DNA of 64,000 nucleotides from PMG-095 sp049324695 (GCA_049324695.1 JBMOMJ010000005.1:62001-126000), one strand, 5' to 3'; positions 15,646 to 24,803 are shown, counted from the first letter of the stretch. Made by a program: numbers and translations. Notes: generated by a model from the sequence alone, not told the origin.

Positions 15646-17268
15646 CTAGCCGGTTGCCACGAAGTCGAGCCCACGCTGACGGGCGACGGCTTCCGCAGCG
15701 AGCAAACCGCGGTCGAACGCTTCCTCGAGCAGGGGCAAACCGGAGAGATCGGAGTGCGCAAACACCACACGACCGATGGGCTCGGCGGCGCGCAGCCGCT
15801 CACCTCCCCAAATGAAACCCGGCGCTGGCGTGACCATGGCGTGCCCCCAACGATACACGTCGATGCGCTCGATGTGCCGCTCGAGCCCTTGATGCGCGCG
15901 GGCCAGATCGGCAACCACAGAGTGCGCGATGGTTGCGTGATCGAGCCCACGCAGCAGCCGGCGTGATTCGGTCTCGCTCTTTTCCCAAAGAGGTCGATAG
16001 TAGGTCCAGACCGTGGGACCAAAGTCGGCCAGCGCTTGATGTGTTGCCACGACGTAGCCGAGCGCCGGACTGTCGAATAAGACGTTGTCCCACGCAAACG
16101 GGAAGCCGCGCGAACGTGGCCGCTCGGAGAGGTGCAGGTTGGCTACGATCCAGGCGGCGTAGCGGAAGCTCGCAAGCTGGTCAGCGCCATCTCGCAGCGG
16201 ACGCACGATGCGTCGCGCGATGAACTTCGGCACCGCGACGATCACCTGATCGGCAATGTAGTGCTCGGCTCGACCTCGTTCGTCGAGCGCCAGCACGTGC
16301 ACTCCTTCCACACCGGGCGCGATGTCGCTCACTAGGCGACCCAGGCGCAAGCGATCGCCAGCCAAGCGAGCCAAGTGCCCGCTGACCCTGCCGTTGCCCT
16401 CCGGCCAAGTGAGAAACGGCGCCGATTCACCGCTCACACCCACGCGCGCGCAGAAGTAAAACAACATGGCCCACGCGCTCGTCGTGGTGAGCGAAGCGCC
16501 GTAATCGTCGCGACACGCGTACTCGACATACCAGCGCAGAAGTGGTGAGCGAAAACCATTCTGTGTGAGCCAGTCGGCGGCGGAAAGCTTGTCGAGCGCG
16601 ACAACCTCCGCAGCGTCCGAACAGCGACGCATGGGCAAGTTGAACGCGCGCCGGCCCGCGCCATCGCGGTACGCCACCCAGCGCGCCACTTCACGTTCGA
16701 AGCGTGCGAGCTCCTCACGATCGGCAGCCCCGGCGCGCGACGACGGAAACAGGCCCTCGATCCACTCGCCGTCGATGAACAGACGCTCTTCGGGCGCTCG
16801 CACGCGCACGGCTTCGATGCCCTCTGGGTGCCCCGCTGCATCGATGCGCACGGCGCCGAGTTCGCCGAGCAACCGAACCAGCTCTGGGTTGTCGGCGCGC
16901 GGAAGCGGCACGTAGTGCGCACCCCACGGATACGGAACGACGCCATCGTTCTCGCTTGCGCTGGTGCCACCCGCGAGCCGCTCCAGATCAAGCAGAAGGT
17001 AGTCTTGGATTCCAAGCCGGGAGAGTCGCCACGCCGCCGACAAACCGCTCGGTCCTGCGCCAACTATGAGCACCGAAACGCGCTGCGCCGGACCATCGAC
17101 GCGCTCGTGGGTCGCGTCCAATAAGCGATGGCCGAGCTCCAAACGAGCGCCGCGCAATGCTCCCGGGATGTGGCGGGGCTCACGACGGCACGCCTCGACA
17201 CCGAGCGAGGCTCCCAGCAGGCCACACAAGAGCTCTCGGCGCGACAGCGACACCACTGCCCAGTACAC
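15646..17268 (-). CDS. FAD-dependent amine-oxidase-type oxidoreductase, Tat-exported lipoprotein
   Basis: An oxidoreductase of about 540 residues. The N-terminus carries a twin-arginine motif (SRRELLCGLLGASLG) and a possible lipobox (GVEAC), suggesting folded export and lipid anchoring. The dinucleotide-binding motif SVLIVGAGPSGLSAAWRL follows near residue 75, then the FAD-contact motif near GGTSAS. A C-terminal block (GRVVFAHSDLSGLPLLEEAFDRGLLAA) is the usual FAD-binding end of NAD(P)-binding Rossmann/amine oxidases. No in-frame ATG fits well: GTG at 17268 or 17256 is preferred, because the ATG at 17361 overlaps the start of divergent trpS. Substrate unknown. It leads the unit with the membrane protein and aacS. 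Confidence 0.78.
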   Translation of the reverse strand: MYWAVVSLSRRELLCGLLGASLGVEACRREPRHIPGALRGARLELGHRLLDATHERVDGPAQRVSVLIVGAGPSGLSAAWRLSRLGIQDYLLLDLERLAGGTSASENDGVVPYPWGAHYVPLPRADNPELVRLLGELGAVRIDAAGHPEGIEAVRVRAPEERLFIDGEWIEGLFPSSRAGAADREELARFEREVARWVAYRDGAGRRAFNLPMRRCSDAAEVVALDKLSAADWLTQNGFRSPLLRWYVEYACRDDYGASLTTTSAWAMLFYFCARVGVSGESAPFLTWPEGNGRVSGHLARLAGDRLRLGRLVSDIAPGVEGVHVLALDERGRAEHYIADQVIVAVPKFIARRIVRPLRDGADQLASFRYAAWIVANLHLSERPRSRGFPFAWDNVLFDSPALGYVVATHQALADFGPTVWTYYRPLWEKSETESRRLLRGLDHATIAHSVVADLARAHQGLERHIERIDVYRWGHAMVTPAPGFIWGGERLRAAEPIGRVVFAHSDLSGLPLLEEAFDRGLLAAEAVARQRGLDFVATG

Positions 17269-17359
17269 CAGCCGCGGCGGGAACGAAAAGCGCACCCGGC
17301 GGGGCCGCCTAGCTCCACGCTTGCGAGCGCGCTCGAAATAGCCGATGACACCAGCGCCC

Positions 17360-18457
17360 ATGTCGGAAGTCGAAGACGAAAAGCCAACGACCACCTTCGA
17401 AGAAGCCGTGCGCAGGTCGCAGGCCCTCGAGCAGGAGCTACCCAAGAACCCAGGCCGCTACCGGGTGCTCACCGGTGATCGCCCGACGGGTCCGCTGCAC
17501 ATCGGCCACTACTTCGGCTCGCTGAAGAACCGCGTCGAACTGCAGCGCTTGGGCGTCGAGACCTTCGTGGTAATCGCCGACTACCAGGTGCTCACCGATC
17601 GCGACACTGTGGATGCCGTGGCCGATAACGTGCGCGGCCTAGTGCTCGACTATCTATCGGTGGGCCTCGATCCCGATCAGTATCGCACCCACATCTTCTG
17701 TCACAGCCACGTACCTGGGCTCAATCAGCTGCTGGTGCCTTTTCTCACCTTGGTGGGTATGGGTGAGCTCGAGCGCAACCCAACCGTCAAAGAGGAGATC
17801 AGCGCGGCGGGTCTCACGCACGTGAACGCAGCGATGTACACGTACCCGGTCCACCAGGCCGCCGACATCTTGTTCTGCAAAGGCAATGTCGTACCCGTTG
17901 GTAAGGATCAGCTCCCGCACATCGAGCTCACCCGCAAGATCGCACGCCGTTTCAATTCGCGCTTCAAGGCCAAGCCGTCGGTGTTTCGCGAACCCGACGC
18001 GCTACTCTCCACGGGCACCAAAATCCTGGGGCTGGACGGAGCTCAGAAGATGAGCAAGAGCCGCGGCAACGCCATCATGCTGCGCGCCACTGCGGACGAG
18101 ACGCGCGACCTCGTCAAGCGCGCCAAAACCGACACCGATCGACGCATCACCTACGATCCCGACGCGCGCCCGGAAGTGGCCAATCTGCTGCTTCTGATTT
18201 CGCTGTGCACCGGCGAAGCGCCCGAAGCGATCGCCGATAAGCTCGGTGACGGCGGCGGCGGCGCTTTAAAGAAGCTGCTCACCGACACCTTGAACGACAC
18301 CCTGCAGCCGATTCGCCAACGCCGCATCGAGCTTGCGCGCGACGCGGACGCCATCGTGCGCAGTGTTCTCTCGCGCGGCACAGCCGAGGCCAATCGCGTC
18401 GCCGAAACGACGCTCGGCGAGATGCGCCGCGCGATGAACATGGATTACGGACTCTAA
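17360..18457 (+). CDS. trpS: Tryptophanyl-tRNA synthetase
   Basis: A class Ib aminoacyl-tRNA synthetase charging tRNA-Trp. HIGH (in GPLHIGHYFG, near residue 48) and KMSKS (near residue 230) are both intact, with the GDRPTGPLHIGH opening typical of bacterial TrpS and the conserved VGKDQLPHIELTR stretch. It is 365 residues, somewhat longer than the usual 330 or so. The extra sequence is an N-terminal helix-rich segment. Two in-frame ATGs exist (17345 and 17360), neither with a good Shine-Dalgarno; 17360 is used. It is divergent from the oxidoreductase gene and converges on the MYXO-CTERM gene. Confidence 0.95.
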   Translation: MSEVEDEKPTTTFEEAVRRSQALEQELPKNPGRYRVLTGDRPTGPLHIGHYFGSLKNRVELQRLGVETFVVIADYQVLTDRDTVDAVADNVRGLVLDYLSVGLDPDQYRTHIFCHSHVPGLNQLLVPFLTLVGMGELERNPTVKEEISAAGLTHVNAAMYTYPVHQAADILFCKGNVVPVGKDQLPHIELTRKIARRFNSRFKAKPSVFREPDALLSTGTKILGLDGAQKMSKSRGNAIMLRATADETRDLVKRAKTDTDRRITYDPDARPEVANLLLLISLCTGEAPEAIADKLGDGGGGALKKLLTDTLNDTLQPIRQRRIELARDADAIVRSVLSRGTAEANRVAETTLGEMRRAMNMDYGL

Positions 18458-18481
18458 GGCTGCAGCGCGAAGCGAGCTGCG

Positions 18482-19408
18482 CTAACGCCGACGACGCCGC
18501 GCGCCGAAGCCGAGCGCCGCTCCGATAGCGAGAAGCAGCGACGTGTTGCCGGCGCCTGCCCCTGCGGCGGCTACAGAGCAGCCACCGCCGCTCGCCTGAG
18601 TTGCCGCATCTTTGGCTCCGTCGTCCCCGCTTTCGGGATTGCCACCGGTGAGTGAGTCTCCCTTCGTGGCGCGCCCGCCGAACAGGCGCGTGTAGGGTGG
18701 AGTGCAGATCTTGGGCGGATCCCCGGGCGTGCAACTGGTCTGTCCGTCGGAGCTCGAGCTGCAGGTGCCTTCGGGATTGTCGTCGCACGTGAATCCGGCG
18801 GCGCAGTCGGCATTGCTGGTGCACGCGACTTCTACGGGTTCGCAGGCTTTTTCCCCGCTGGGTTCGCAGCTGCAGCTCTCCTTGGGAGTCGATGCTGATT
18901 CGCGAGCCGAACCGCCGCCGACACCTCCCGACGAACCCGAGCCTGAGCACGAACAGCGCTGCTGCTCTTCGCAGGTAAAACCGCCGCCGCAATCCGCCGC
19001 GGTCTCGCAGGGCAACATCCAACGTGGCGTGCATTGGTGTGCGATGGTCGTCGTGCAGCTCACCGAGTCGGCGGGCGGCTTGGGGCAGTCTGCCCCGTCG
19101 CATGCGGGCGCGCTGCTGCCGCAATCGGAGCGCTCGTACGCCGCGCACACCATCCCGCTGTCGCAGTCGGAATCAGCTTGGCATGGTGCGGGACTACAAT
19201 ACGAGTACTCGGTTGGAGTACACGGCCTACAGCCGTCGCCGCTGCAATCGATGTCAGGGCAAGCCGTAGTCGCCGTTTCGCAACTGAAACCGCGTGGACA
19301 GGTTTGCTCACCGCACACCTGTTGAGCGAGCGCCGGAGAGCTCACCAAGAGCCCGAGCGCAAAGAGAGAAGCGGCCGAATAGCCGCGAATTTGAGCAAGT
19401 TCGAACAT
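18482..19408 (-). CDS. Cys-rich secreted protein with MYXO-CTERM-type anchor
   Basis: A 308-residue secreted protein. ATG at 19408 lies at good spacing from GGAGGAA and gives a signal peptide ending SPALAQQ. The body has many cysteines in short CxxxxxC loops (e.g. CQADSDCDSGMVCAAY, CTSNADCAAGFTCDD) of the kind found in myxobacterial surface proteins. The C-terminus is GGCSVA, a small-residue linker, a hydrophobic helix (LLLAIGAALGF) and a run of arginines, which is the MYXO-CTERM sorting signal. The Cys of that signal is thought to be processed and lipid-anchored at the outer surface. The ligand or role is unknown. Confidence 0.8.
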   Translation of the reverse strand: MFELAQIRGYSAASLFALGLLVSSPALAQQVCGEQTCPRGFSCETATTACPDIDCSGDGCRPCTPTEYSYCSPAPCQADSDCDSGMVCAAYERSDCGSSAPACDGADCPKPPADSVSCTTTIAHQCTPRWMLPCETAADCGGGFTCEEQQRCSCSGSGSSGGVGGGSARESASTPKESCSCEPSGEKACEPVEVACTSNADCAAGFTCDDNPEGTCSSSSDGQTSCTPGDPPKICTPPYTRLFGGRATKGDSLTGGNPESGDDGAKDAATQASGGGCSVAAAGAGAGNTSLLLAIGAALGFGARRRRR

Positions 19409-19441
19409 GATTTCCTCCAAACAACAACGTTCAGACAATAA

Positions 19442-19457
19442 CCCTCGCTAGCGAGGG
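19442..19457. promoter_or_regulatory. Perfect 16 bp palindrome CCCTCGCTAGCGAGGG
   Basis: A perfect inverted repeat without loop, between the end of the lipoprotein gene (19501) and the start of the MYXO-CTERM gene (19408). On the minus strand it sits about 34 bp upstream of the MYXO-CTERM start codon and is followed by GTTATTGT. It may be an operator for that gene or a terminator for the lipoprotein gene. It is short, and only one copy was seen. Confidence 0.4.
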
Positions 19458-19500
19458 CTAAACCTTTGGGAGCACTTGGCTGCGTCGAGCGGGCTGGGGT

Positions 19501-20247
19501 TTACGGTGTGGCGCAATCCGCAGAAGCGGCTGGCCAACACGCGTATGTAACGTTGCGAGCGCTGGTTTCATCGCGGCTGGCGCTGAGCTCTTCCAACATG
19601 CCGATGAGCTTTCCGCGAGTCGCCTGCGCGTCGATCTCGAAGCTGATGATCGGGTCCGTCGGGCTCACACCTTCACGCGGCGTGACGACCATGCTGCCGC
19701 GCAGCGCGTACCAAGGCAGTGGGGCGTACACTTGCGCCTTCTCCGGGCTCGAGGCGCGAACCACGACCTTGCGGCGCTCCGCGAGCGCGCCCCCCGCCGT
19801 GTTGAGTAACAGCTCTGCGTCGAAGGCGAGATCGTCGTTTGGACACATGACGCCAGTCGGAGCCATGCCCTTGATCTCGCGCGGCGTGTAGTGAACGAAA
19901 CGACCGCTGTTGACGTCGGGCAGAAGCTCCAGCTCGATCTGCGAGATGCCTTGTTCGGGTTCGACCACAGCGTCGGGCGCGAGCGAGTTCCACTGCAAAG
20001 CTGACGTGCGCGGCGGACCCGTCAGCGCAACCACGTCCGCTATCGAGAAGCCCAACGACGAAGCCACGTCAGGCGCGAGCGGCGTGCGCTGCTCTTCACA
20101 CGGGCTGTCGGCAGTTCCCCTGCCTCCCCACTCTTCGGTCCCGGTTTGCCCTCCGGCGCAGCCCGCGAGTGAGCCCAGCAACCAGCACGCGATTCCCGAA
20201 GGAAACGGCCAGGCACGCTTTGCGATGGAGCACGAGCAGCGCGTCAC
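19501..20247 (-). CDS. Putative lipoprotein
   Basis: A 248-residue protein with a GTG start, a basic N-terminus, a hydrophobic stretch and lipobox SLAGC at about residue 30. The mature part is beta-rich and has no motif I recognise; a late CW pair (YACWPAASADC) may form a disulfide. It is divergent from the HTH regulator at 20343, and the 95 bp between them holds an inverted repeat, so it may be that regulator's target. Function unknown. Confidence 0.65.
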   Translation of the reverse strand: MTRCSCSIAKRAWPFPSGIACWLLGSLAGCAGGQTGTEEWGGRGTADSPCEEQRTPLAPDVASSLGFSIADVVALTGPPRTSALQWNSLAPDAVVEPEQGISQIELELLPDVNSGRFVHYTPREIKGMAPTGVMCPNDDLAFDAELLLNTAGGALAERRKVVVRASSPEKAQVYAPLPWYALRGSMVVTPREGVSPTDPIISFEIDAQATRGKLIGMLEELSASRDETSARNVTYACWPAASADCATP

Positions 20248-20293
20248 GAGACACAGAGTGTCCCTTCCCGTCCGGAAACACCAGTGTCGAATT

Positions 20294-20329
20294 GCACATT
20301 TCGTCTGGTCGACGAGCCCTCAAATGTGC
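20294..20329. promoter_or_regulatory. Inverted repeat, candidate operator
   Basis: GCACATTT (20294-20301) and AAATGTGC (20322-20329) are perfect 8 bp arms separated by 20 bp. They lie in the 95 bp between the divergent lipoprotein gene and the HTH regulator. The right arm is 13 bp from the regulator's GTG start. The AT-richer arms stand out from the surrounding sequence. Autoregulation by the neighbouring HTH protein is an inference. Confidence 0.5.
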
Positions 20330-20342
20330 GAATCATCACTAT

Positions 20343-21329
20343 GTGAGCTACGATTACTCGAAAATTGCCAGCGAATTCCTGCGCACGCTGCGGGGCAAGC
20401 GCTCGCAACCGGCGTTCAGCCGAAGGCTCGGATACAGAACGAACGTTGCCTACACCTGGGAGGCGGGTCGCGCGTTTCCGACCGCAGCACAGACCTTCGC
20501 CGCTGCGGAGCGCGTGGGCATCGACGTGCGCGCGATGTTGTCGCGCTTTTATCGTACGCCGCCGGCCTGGCTTGCGACTTGGGATCCTACGAGCGCCGCC
20601 GGAGTGGCGGAGCTTCTGAACGATTTGCGCGGCCGTACTTCGGTGGTGGAGCTGGCGCGTGCAGCAAAGCGCAGCCGCTTCGCCGTGGCGCGCTGGTTGA
20701 AGGGTTCGGCAGAACCGCGCTTGCCCGATTTCTTTCTGCTGATTGAAAAGACTTCACTGCGGCTCTTGGATTTCATTGCCGTGTTCATGAATCCCACCGA
20801 GCTCGCGTCCATCGCGCGCGCGTGGGAGCAACTCGAAGCGACGCGTCGCGCCGCATTCGAAGTTCCGTGGACACAAGCCGTGCTGCGCGCACTCGAGCTC
20901 ACCGACTATCTTCGCTTGCCGAAGCACGAGCGTGGTTGGATCGCGCGCCGTATCGGCATCTCCCTCGAAGAGGAGCAGCGTTGCTTGAGGCTGCTGGCAC
21001 AGACGGGGCAAATTCGACTGCGATCGGGACGTTGGGAGCTGCGGCAAGTGTTGGCGGTCGATGTGCGCCGCGACGTCAAAAGCGAGCTCGCGAGCAAGCG
21101 CTGGTGGACAGAACTGGCGCTGGAACGGCTCGCGGCGGGAAAGGCAGGCATTTTTTCGTATAACGTCTTTGCTGTGTCGGCCGCGGACCTAGCCCGCATC
21201 ATGGACCTGTATCGGGCCTACTTTCGGCAGGTTCGCAGCATCATTGCTCAATCCGAGCCGAGCGAGCGCGTCGCCCTCGCGAGCCTCCAGCTCTTGCCGC
21301 TCGATGAGGACGAGCCGCGCAGGGGCTGA
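20343..21329 (+). CDS. HTH regulator, TIGR02147/DUF4423-like
   Basis: A 328-residue protein with a GTG start and no clear Shine-Dalgarno; upstream in-frame codons are not convincing. The N-terminus (AFSRRLGYRTNVAYTWEAGRAFPTA) looks like an XRE-type helix-turn-helix. A second DNA-binding-like helix region appears near residues 100-125 (VVELARAAKRSRFAVARWLKG). The C-terminal half matches the DUF4423/TIGR02147 pattern known from Fibrobacter, Bdellovibrio and Myxococcota: RWWTELALERL, FSYNVFAVSAADLARI and a final VALASLQLLPL. This family is thought to be transcriptional. Its likely partner is the divergent lipoprotein gene. The family call is fairly good. Targets are unknown. Confidence 0.72.
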   Translation: MSYDYSKIASEFLRTLRGKRSQPAFSRRLGYRTNVAYTWEAGRAFPTAAQTFAAAERVGIDVRAMLSRFYRTPPAWLATWDPTSAAGVAELLNDLRGRTSVVELARAAKRSRFAVARWLKGSAEPRLPDFFLLIEKTSLRLLDFIAVFMNPTELASIARAWEQLEATRRAAFEVPWTQAVLRALELTDYLRLPKHERGWIARRIGISLEEEQRCLRLLAQTGQIRLRSGRWELRQVLAVDVRRDVKSELASKRWWTELALERLAAGKAGIFSYNVFAVSAADLARIMDLYRAYFRQVRSIIAQSEPSERVALASLQLLPLDEDEPRRG

Positions 21330-21370
21330 GACCGACCCGAGCTCCATGGTATAGAAGTCTGCCATACGAC

Positions 21371-23386
21371 ATGGAAAATCCGCTGCTTTCTCAGGAGCGT
21401 CCGCTCGCGTTCGGGAGCATTCGTGCCGAACACGTCGTGCCGGCGATTCGGCAATTGGTCAGCGCCGCCGATCAGCGGCTAGCGGCGTTACCGGCGGAGG
21501 GAAAGTCGTATGCGACGACGTTGGGCGAACTCGAGGCCGCCACCGAGCGCGTCGAGCTCGCGATGGGTATTGTCGAGCATCTCGAGAGCGTAGCCACTAC
21601 TCCCGAGCTGCGCGACGCTTACAACGCGGTATTGCCCGAAGTGACCGCGTTGTGGACGTCGATCCCGCTGCGCGAAAATGTGTGGCAAGCGTTACTGGCA
21701 TTCTCGAAAACCGAAGAAGCAGAGGCGCTCGATCCGACGCGTCGCCGCTTGTTGGACAAGACTCTGGCAGAGTTCCGTCGTCACGGCGCTACCCTCGACG
21801 TAGCCGGCAAACAGCGCCTCTCGGAGATCGATCGCGAACTCGGCGTGATCACCAACAAATTCTCACAAAATGTGCTGGACGCGACGAATGCCTACGAGCT
21901 CCTGTTGCCCGACGCCACGCGCCTCGACGGGCTGCCCGCTTCCGCGATCGAAGCGGCGCGGGAGAGCGCCGTTTCAAAAGGCAAAAGCGGCTATCGCTTG
22001 AGTCTGCAAGCGCCAATCGTGATTTCGGTGCTCACGTATGCCAACGACGCCAGCCTGCGTGAAGAGATTTGGCGCGCGCACAATGGGCGCGCTTATGGTG
22101 GTCCCTTCGACAACCGCGGACTCATCGGCGACATTCTGCGACTGCGGCGTGAACGCGCGAGCTTACTCGGCTTCAAGGACTTTGCCGATTTGGTCACCGA
22201 AGATCGCATGGCCAAGTCGGGCGCACACGCGCAGCGCTTCGTCGACGAGCTCACGCAGAAGACGCGGGCGGCATTCGAACGCGAAAACCAGGACCTGGCT
22301 GCGTTCCGCCAGAAGCTCGAAGGGCCGAAGGCAGCACCTCTCCGCCCGTGGGATGTAGCCTATTACGCGGAAAAGCTTCGCCGCGAACGCTACGATCTGG
22401 ATGAAGAGCAGCTGCGTGAATACTTCCCTTCCGAAAGTGCGTTGAACGGAGCGTTCCGTGTCGCGGAGCAGCTGTTTGGCGTGCGCATCGCCGCGGCGCC
22501 GGAGCTTCCTTGCTGGGAGCCCGCAGTGCAGGCGTATCGCATCCAAAGCCAATCGGGGGTCGAGCTCGGCACCTTTTACGTCGACCTGTACCCGCGTGAG
22601 AACAAGCGTGGCGGCGCCTGGATGCACGGCATCATCGCGGCGGTTCCACCGGAGCCGCACGTCGCCGTTTTTTGCGCCAACGTGAGTCCGCCGGTCGGTG
22701 ACAAGCCGAGCCTGCTCGTGCATCGCGACGTGGAGACACTGTTCCACGAGTTTGGGCACCTGTTGCATCACTGCTTGAGCCGCGTGCCAGTGCGCAGCTT
22801 GTCGTGTACCCGAGTCGCGCAAGACTTCGTCGAGCTGCCCTCGCAAATCATGGAGAATTGGTGCTCCGAACGCGAGGCGCTGAACCTGTTCGCGCGCCAC
22901 TATCGCACTTCGGAGCCGATCCCCGAGCAGCTCTTGGAGCGCCTGCGCGCCGCGCGTACGTTCCGCGCCGCCAACGCGCAAATGCGACAGCTCGGCTTCG
23001 CAGCGGTCGATCTGGCTCTGCACATGACTTACGATCCGGCGCGCGACGGCGACGTCATGCAGTACGCACGCGCCATCTTGGCGCACTACGCACCCGCCGA
23101 GTTGCCCGACGAGTACGGCATGCTGGCCGGCTTTTCGCACCTTTTCGCGAGCCCGGTAGGCTACGCTGCGGGCTACTACTCCTACAAATGGGCGGAGGTG
23201 CTCGATGCCGACGCTTTCAGCCGCTTCCGCGATGGCGGTGTGTTGAACCCAGCCATCGGCGCCGAGTTTCGCGATCGCATCCTCGCGCTGGGTGACAGTC
23301 GCGACCCAATGGACCTGTTCATCAGCTTCATGGGGCGTGAGCCTCGCAGCGAAGCCTTGCTCGAGCGGCAGGGGCTCGCCGCATGA
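21371..23386 (+). CDS. prlC: Oligopeptidase A (M3 family)
   Basis: A zinc metallopeptidase that degrades short peptides in the cytoplasm. It is 671 residues, close to E. coli PrlC/OpdA (680). The catalytic motif FHEFGHLLHH (HExxH near residue 459) is intact. The conserved N-terminal end (NPLLSQERPLAFGSIRAEHVVPAI) and the downstream GYYSYKWAEVLDADAF block fit the M3A family. The ATG follows a short AT-rich stretch (GGTATAGAAG) that might contain a -10 element. The next gene overlaps its stop (ATGA). Confidence 0.95.
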   Translation: MENPLLSQERPLAFGSIRAEHVVPAIRQLVSAADQRLAALPAEGKSYATTLGELEAATERVELAMGIVEHLESVATTPELRDAYNAVLPEVTALWTSIPLRENVWQALLAFSKTEEAEALDPTRRRLLDKTLAEFRRHGATLDVAGKQRLSEIDRELGVITNKFSQNVLDATNAYELLLPDATRLDGLPASAIEAARESAVSKGKSGYRLSLQAPIVISVLTYANDASLREEIWRAHNGRAYGGPFDNRGLIGDILRLRRERASLLGFKDFADLVTEDRMAKSGAHAQRFVDELTQKTRAAFERENQDLAAFRQKLEGPKAAPLRPWDVAYYAEKLRRERYDLDEEQLREYFPSESALNGAFRVAEQLFGVRIAAAPELPCWEPAVQAYRIQSQSGVELGTFYVDLYPRENKRGGAWMHGIIAAVPPEPHVAVFCANVSPPVGDKPSLLVHRDVETLFHEFGHLLHHCLSRVPVRSLSCTRVAQDFVELPSQIMENWCSEREALNLFARHYRTSEPIPEQLLERLRAARTFRAANAQMRQLGFAAVDLALHMTYDPARDGDVMQYARAILAHYAPAELPDEYGMLAGFSHLFASPVGYAAGYYSYKWAEVLDADAFSRFRDGGVLNPAIGAEFRDRILALGDSRDPMDLFISFMGREPRSEALLERQGLAA

Positions 23387-23997
23387 ATCGAAGCCTGCCG
23401 TTGATACCCATCGCGCTCGGAGCCGTCGCAGGTGCGCTGGTTGCATTGCTGCAGGCGCCCAAGAAGGCAGCGCCGGTGAACAGCGAAGCACGCGCGCCGG
23501 TGGCAACGGCTCCCCTACCGCGCACGGAAACGCACGCCGCTCAAGCCGCGCCGCAAGCGAGTGCGCCTGCGCCGGTTGCAAGCCCAGCGACGAGCGCGAC
23601 AGCCGTGGGAAACCCGGCCGCACCCGCGGCGTCCACATCAGCTACAGCGAACGTCTTCGACTTGAGTGAGCCCGAGACCGAACAGGCCTTGCTCGATGCT
23701 CAAATCGCCTGCAATCGCTCGATACCGGACGCGTGTGAACGCGCCGCACGCGCTCTCGAAAGTGGTCGCGCGGGCACCAAAGATCCTACACGCGCGCGTT
23801 CGTTGAAGCGCATCGCCCTCACCATCTACGTGAAGCAGTGTGAAGCGTCGCGCCCAGCAGCTTGCGCGCGACTCGCTGAGATGTACGAAGTCGGTGAGAC
23901 CGTTCAAAAGAGCGAGAAGAGCGTGCAAGGCTTACGCGCGCGCGTTGCCGAGCTGTGCAAGGCGCGTCCCAACGAGCCGGGTTGCCCGCCGCAATAG
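23383..23997 (+). CDS. Membrane-anchored Ala/Pro-rich protein with Sel1-like C-terminus
   Basis: A 204-residue protein coupled to prlC by an ATGA overlap. One N-terminal hydrophobic segment (PLIPIALGAVAGALVALL) anchors it, then about 80 residues of Ala/Pro/Ser-rich linker, then a globular part with regularly spaced cysteines (QIACNRSIPDACERAARALESG, KQCEASRPAACARLAEMYEVGE) resembling Sel1-like helical repeats with disulfides. It is therefore probably periplasmic. The role is unknown, and the coupling to a cytoplasmic peptidase may be only positional. Confidence 0.65.
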   Translation: MNRSLPLIPIALGAVAGALVALLQAPKKAAPVNSEARAPVATAPLPRTETHAAQAAPQASAPAPVASPATSATAVGNPAAPAASTSATANVFDLSEPETEQALLDAQIACNRSIPDACERAARALESGRAGTKDPTRARSLKRIALTIYVKQCEASRPAACARLAEMYEVGETVQKSEKSVQGLRARVAELCKARPNEPGCPPQ

Positions 23998-24005
23998 AGC
24001 GCGGT

Positions 24006-24803
24006 TCAGCGAAAACTGCGCAGTAAACGTTCGGCTTCGCCGATGATGCGCGAATAGGCGTCGAAGCGCTCGTCGGCTTGTTCGCGGCGCGCCTCGCGGA
24101 GATTCGGCGGTTCGCTGTGGCTGCGACGCGGCGTGGCCTGCTCGGCCAGTGAAGCCACGCTCGAGTTTCTCACGCTGCGATCGACGCGAGCTCCCGCTCG
24201 ACGCGCCAGCTCATCGGCGAGCGCGTCCAGAGCGCGTGGGCTAGCTTCGTTCGCGGTACCGCCCAACGAGTGCAAATCGATGCGCGCCACCCAGGGCGCG
24301 GTGAGAAAGTGCAAATCTGCCGCCTGAAACGCTTCGAACGGCGATTGCGCAACATTCATCTGCACAGGCACGTCGGTCGACGCGGCTACAGCGCGAAAGG
24401 TGGCGCTGCTCGGCCCTGAACCCGCGGCGCGCTGCACACTGCGACCCGGCTGCACCTCTCCGCGCACGATACAAGCCAACGCCGCATACTCCACGGTCAT
24501 GTCGCGTTCGCGCAAGCCCAAAACGAAGTCGTTGGGATTGAGTGCGACGCTGCGCACGGGCACGATGGGACGGTTGCTGTCGTGCGCAACAGCGCGCTCG
24601 ACTAGCACCGGGTGAAAGTTCTCTTGGGCGAGCGCCTGCGCCAAAGCCTGCGCCTGCCCCATGTCTGCCAGCGCCTTCACCACGCCCCACGAACCAGCGC
24701 GCAAGCGAGCCTTCAAGTCGTACGCAACCAGACCGGTGACTCGCGCGAGGCGCTGGTACGCCTCCGCAGTTCCCTCGAAGTCAGGCCCAAGTAGCACGAA
24801 CAT
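24006..24803 (-). CDS. Hypothetical protein
   Basis: A 265-residue soluble-looking protein, apparently without signal peptide or membrane segment. The first 70 residues alternate helix and strand (FVLLGPDFEGTAEAYQRLARVTG, ALAQENFHPVLVE), like a small ferredoxin-like domain. The middle has a conserved-looking stretch (NDFVLGLRERDMTVEYAALACIVRGE) and the C-terminus is Arg/Glu-rich. I do not recognise the family. It converges on the Sel1-like gene and is divergent from the DUF350 gene at the head of the MukFEB block. Confidence 0.6.
   Translation of the reverse strand: MFVLLGPDFEGTAEAYQRLARVTGLVAYDLKARLRAGSWGVVKALADMGQAQALAQALAQENFHPVLVERAVAHDSNRPIVPVRSVALNPNDFVLGLRERDMTVEYAALACIVRGEVQPGRSVQRAAGSGPSSATFRAVAASTDVPVQMNVAQSPFEAFQAADLHFLTAPWVARIDLHSLGGTANEASPRALDALADELARRAGARVDRSVRNSSVASLAEQATPRRSHSEPPNLREARREQADERFDAYSRIIGEAERLLRSFR

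Noticed and set aside
22163..23638. 491-codon minus-strand frame opposite prlC
   Set aside because: Codon-third-position shadow of a certain gene, with no family match.
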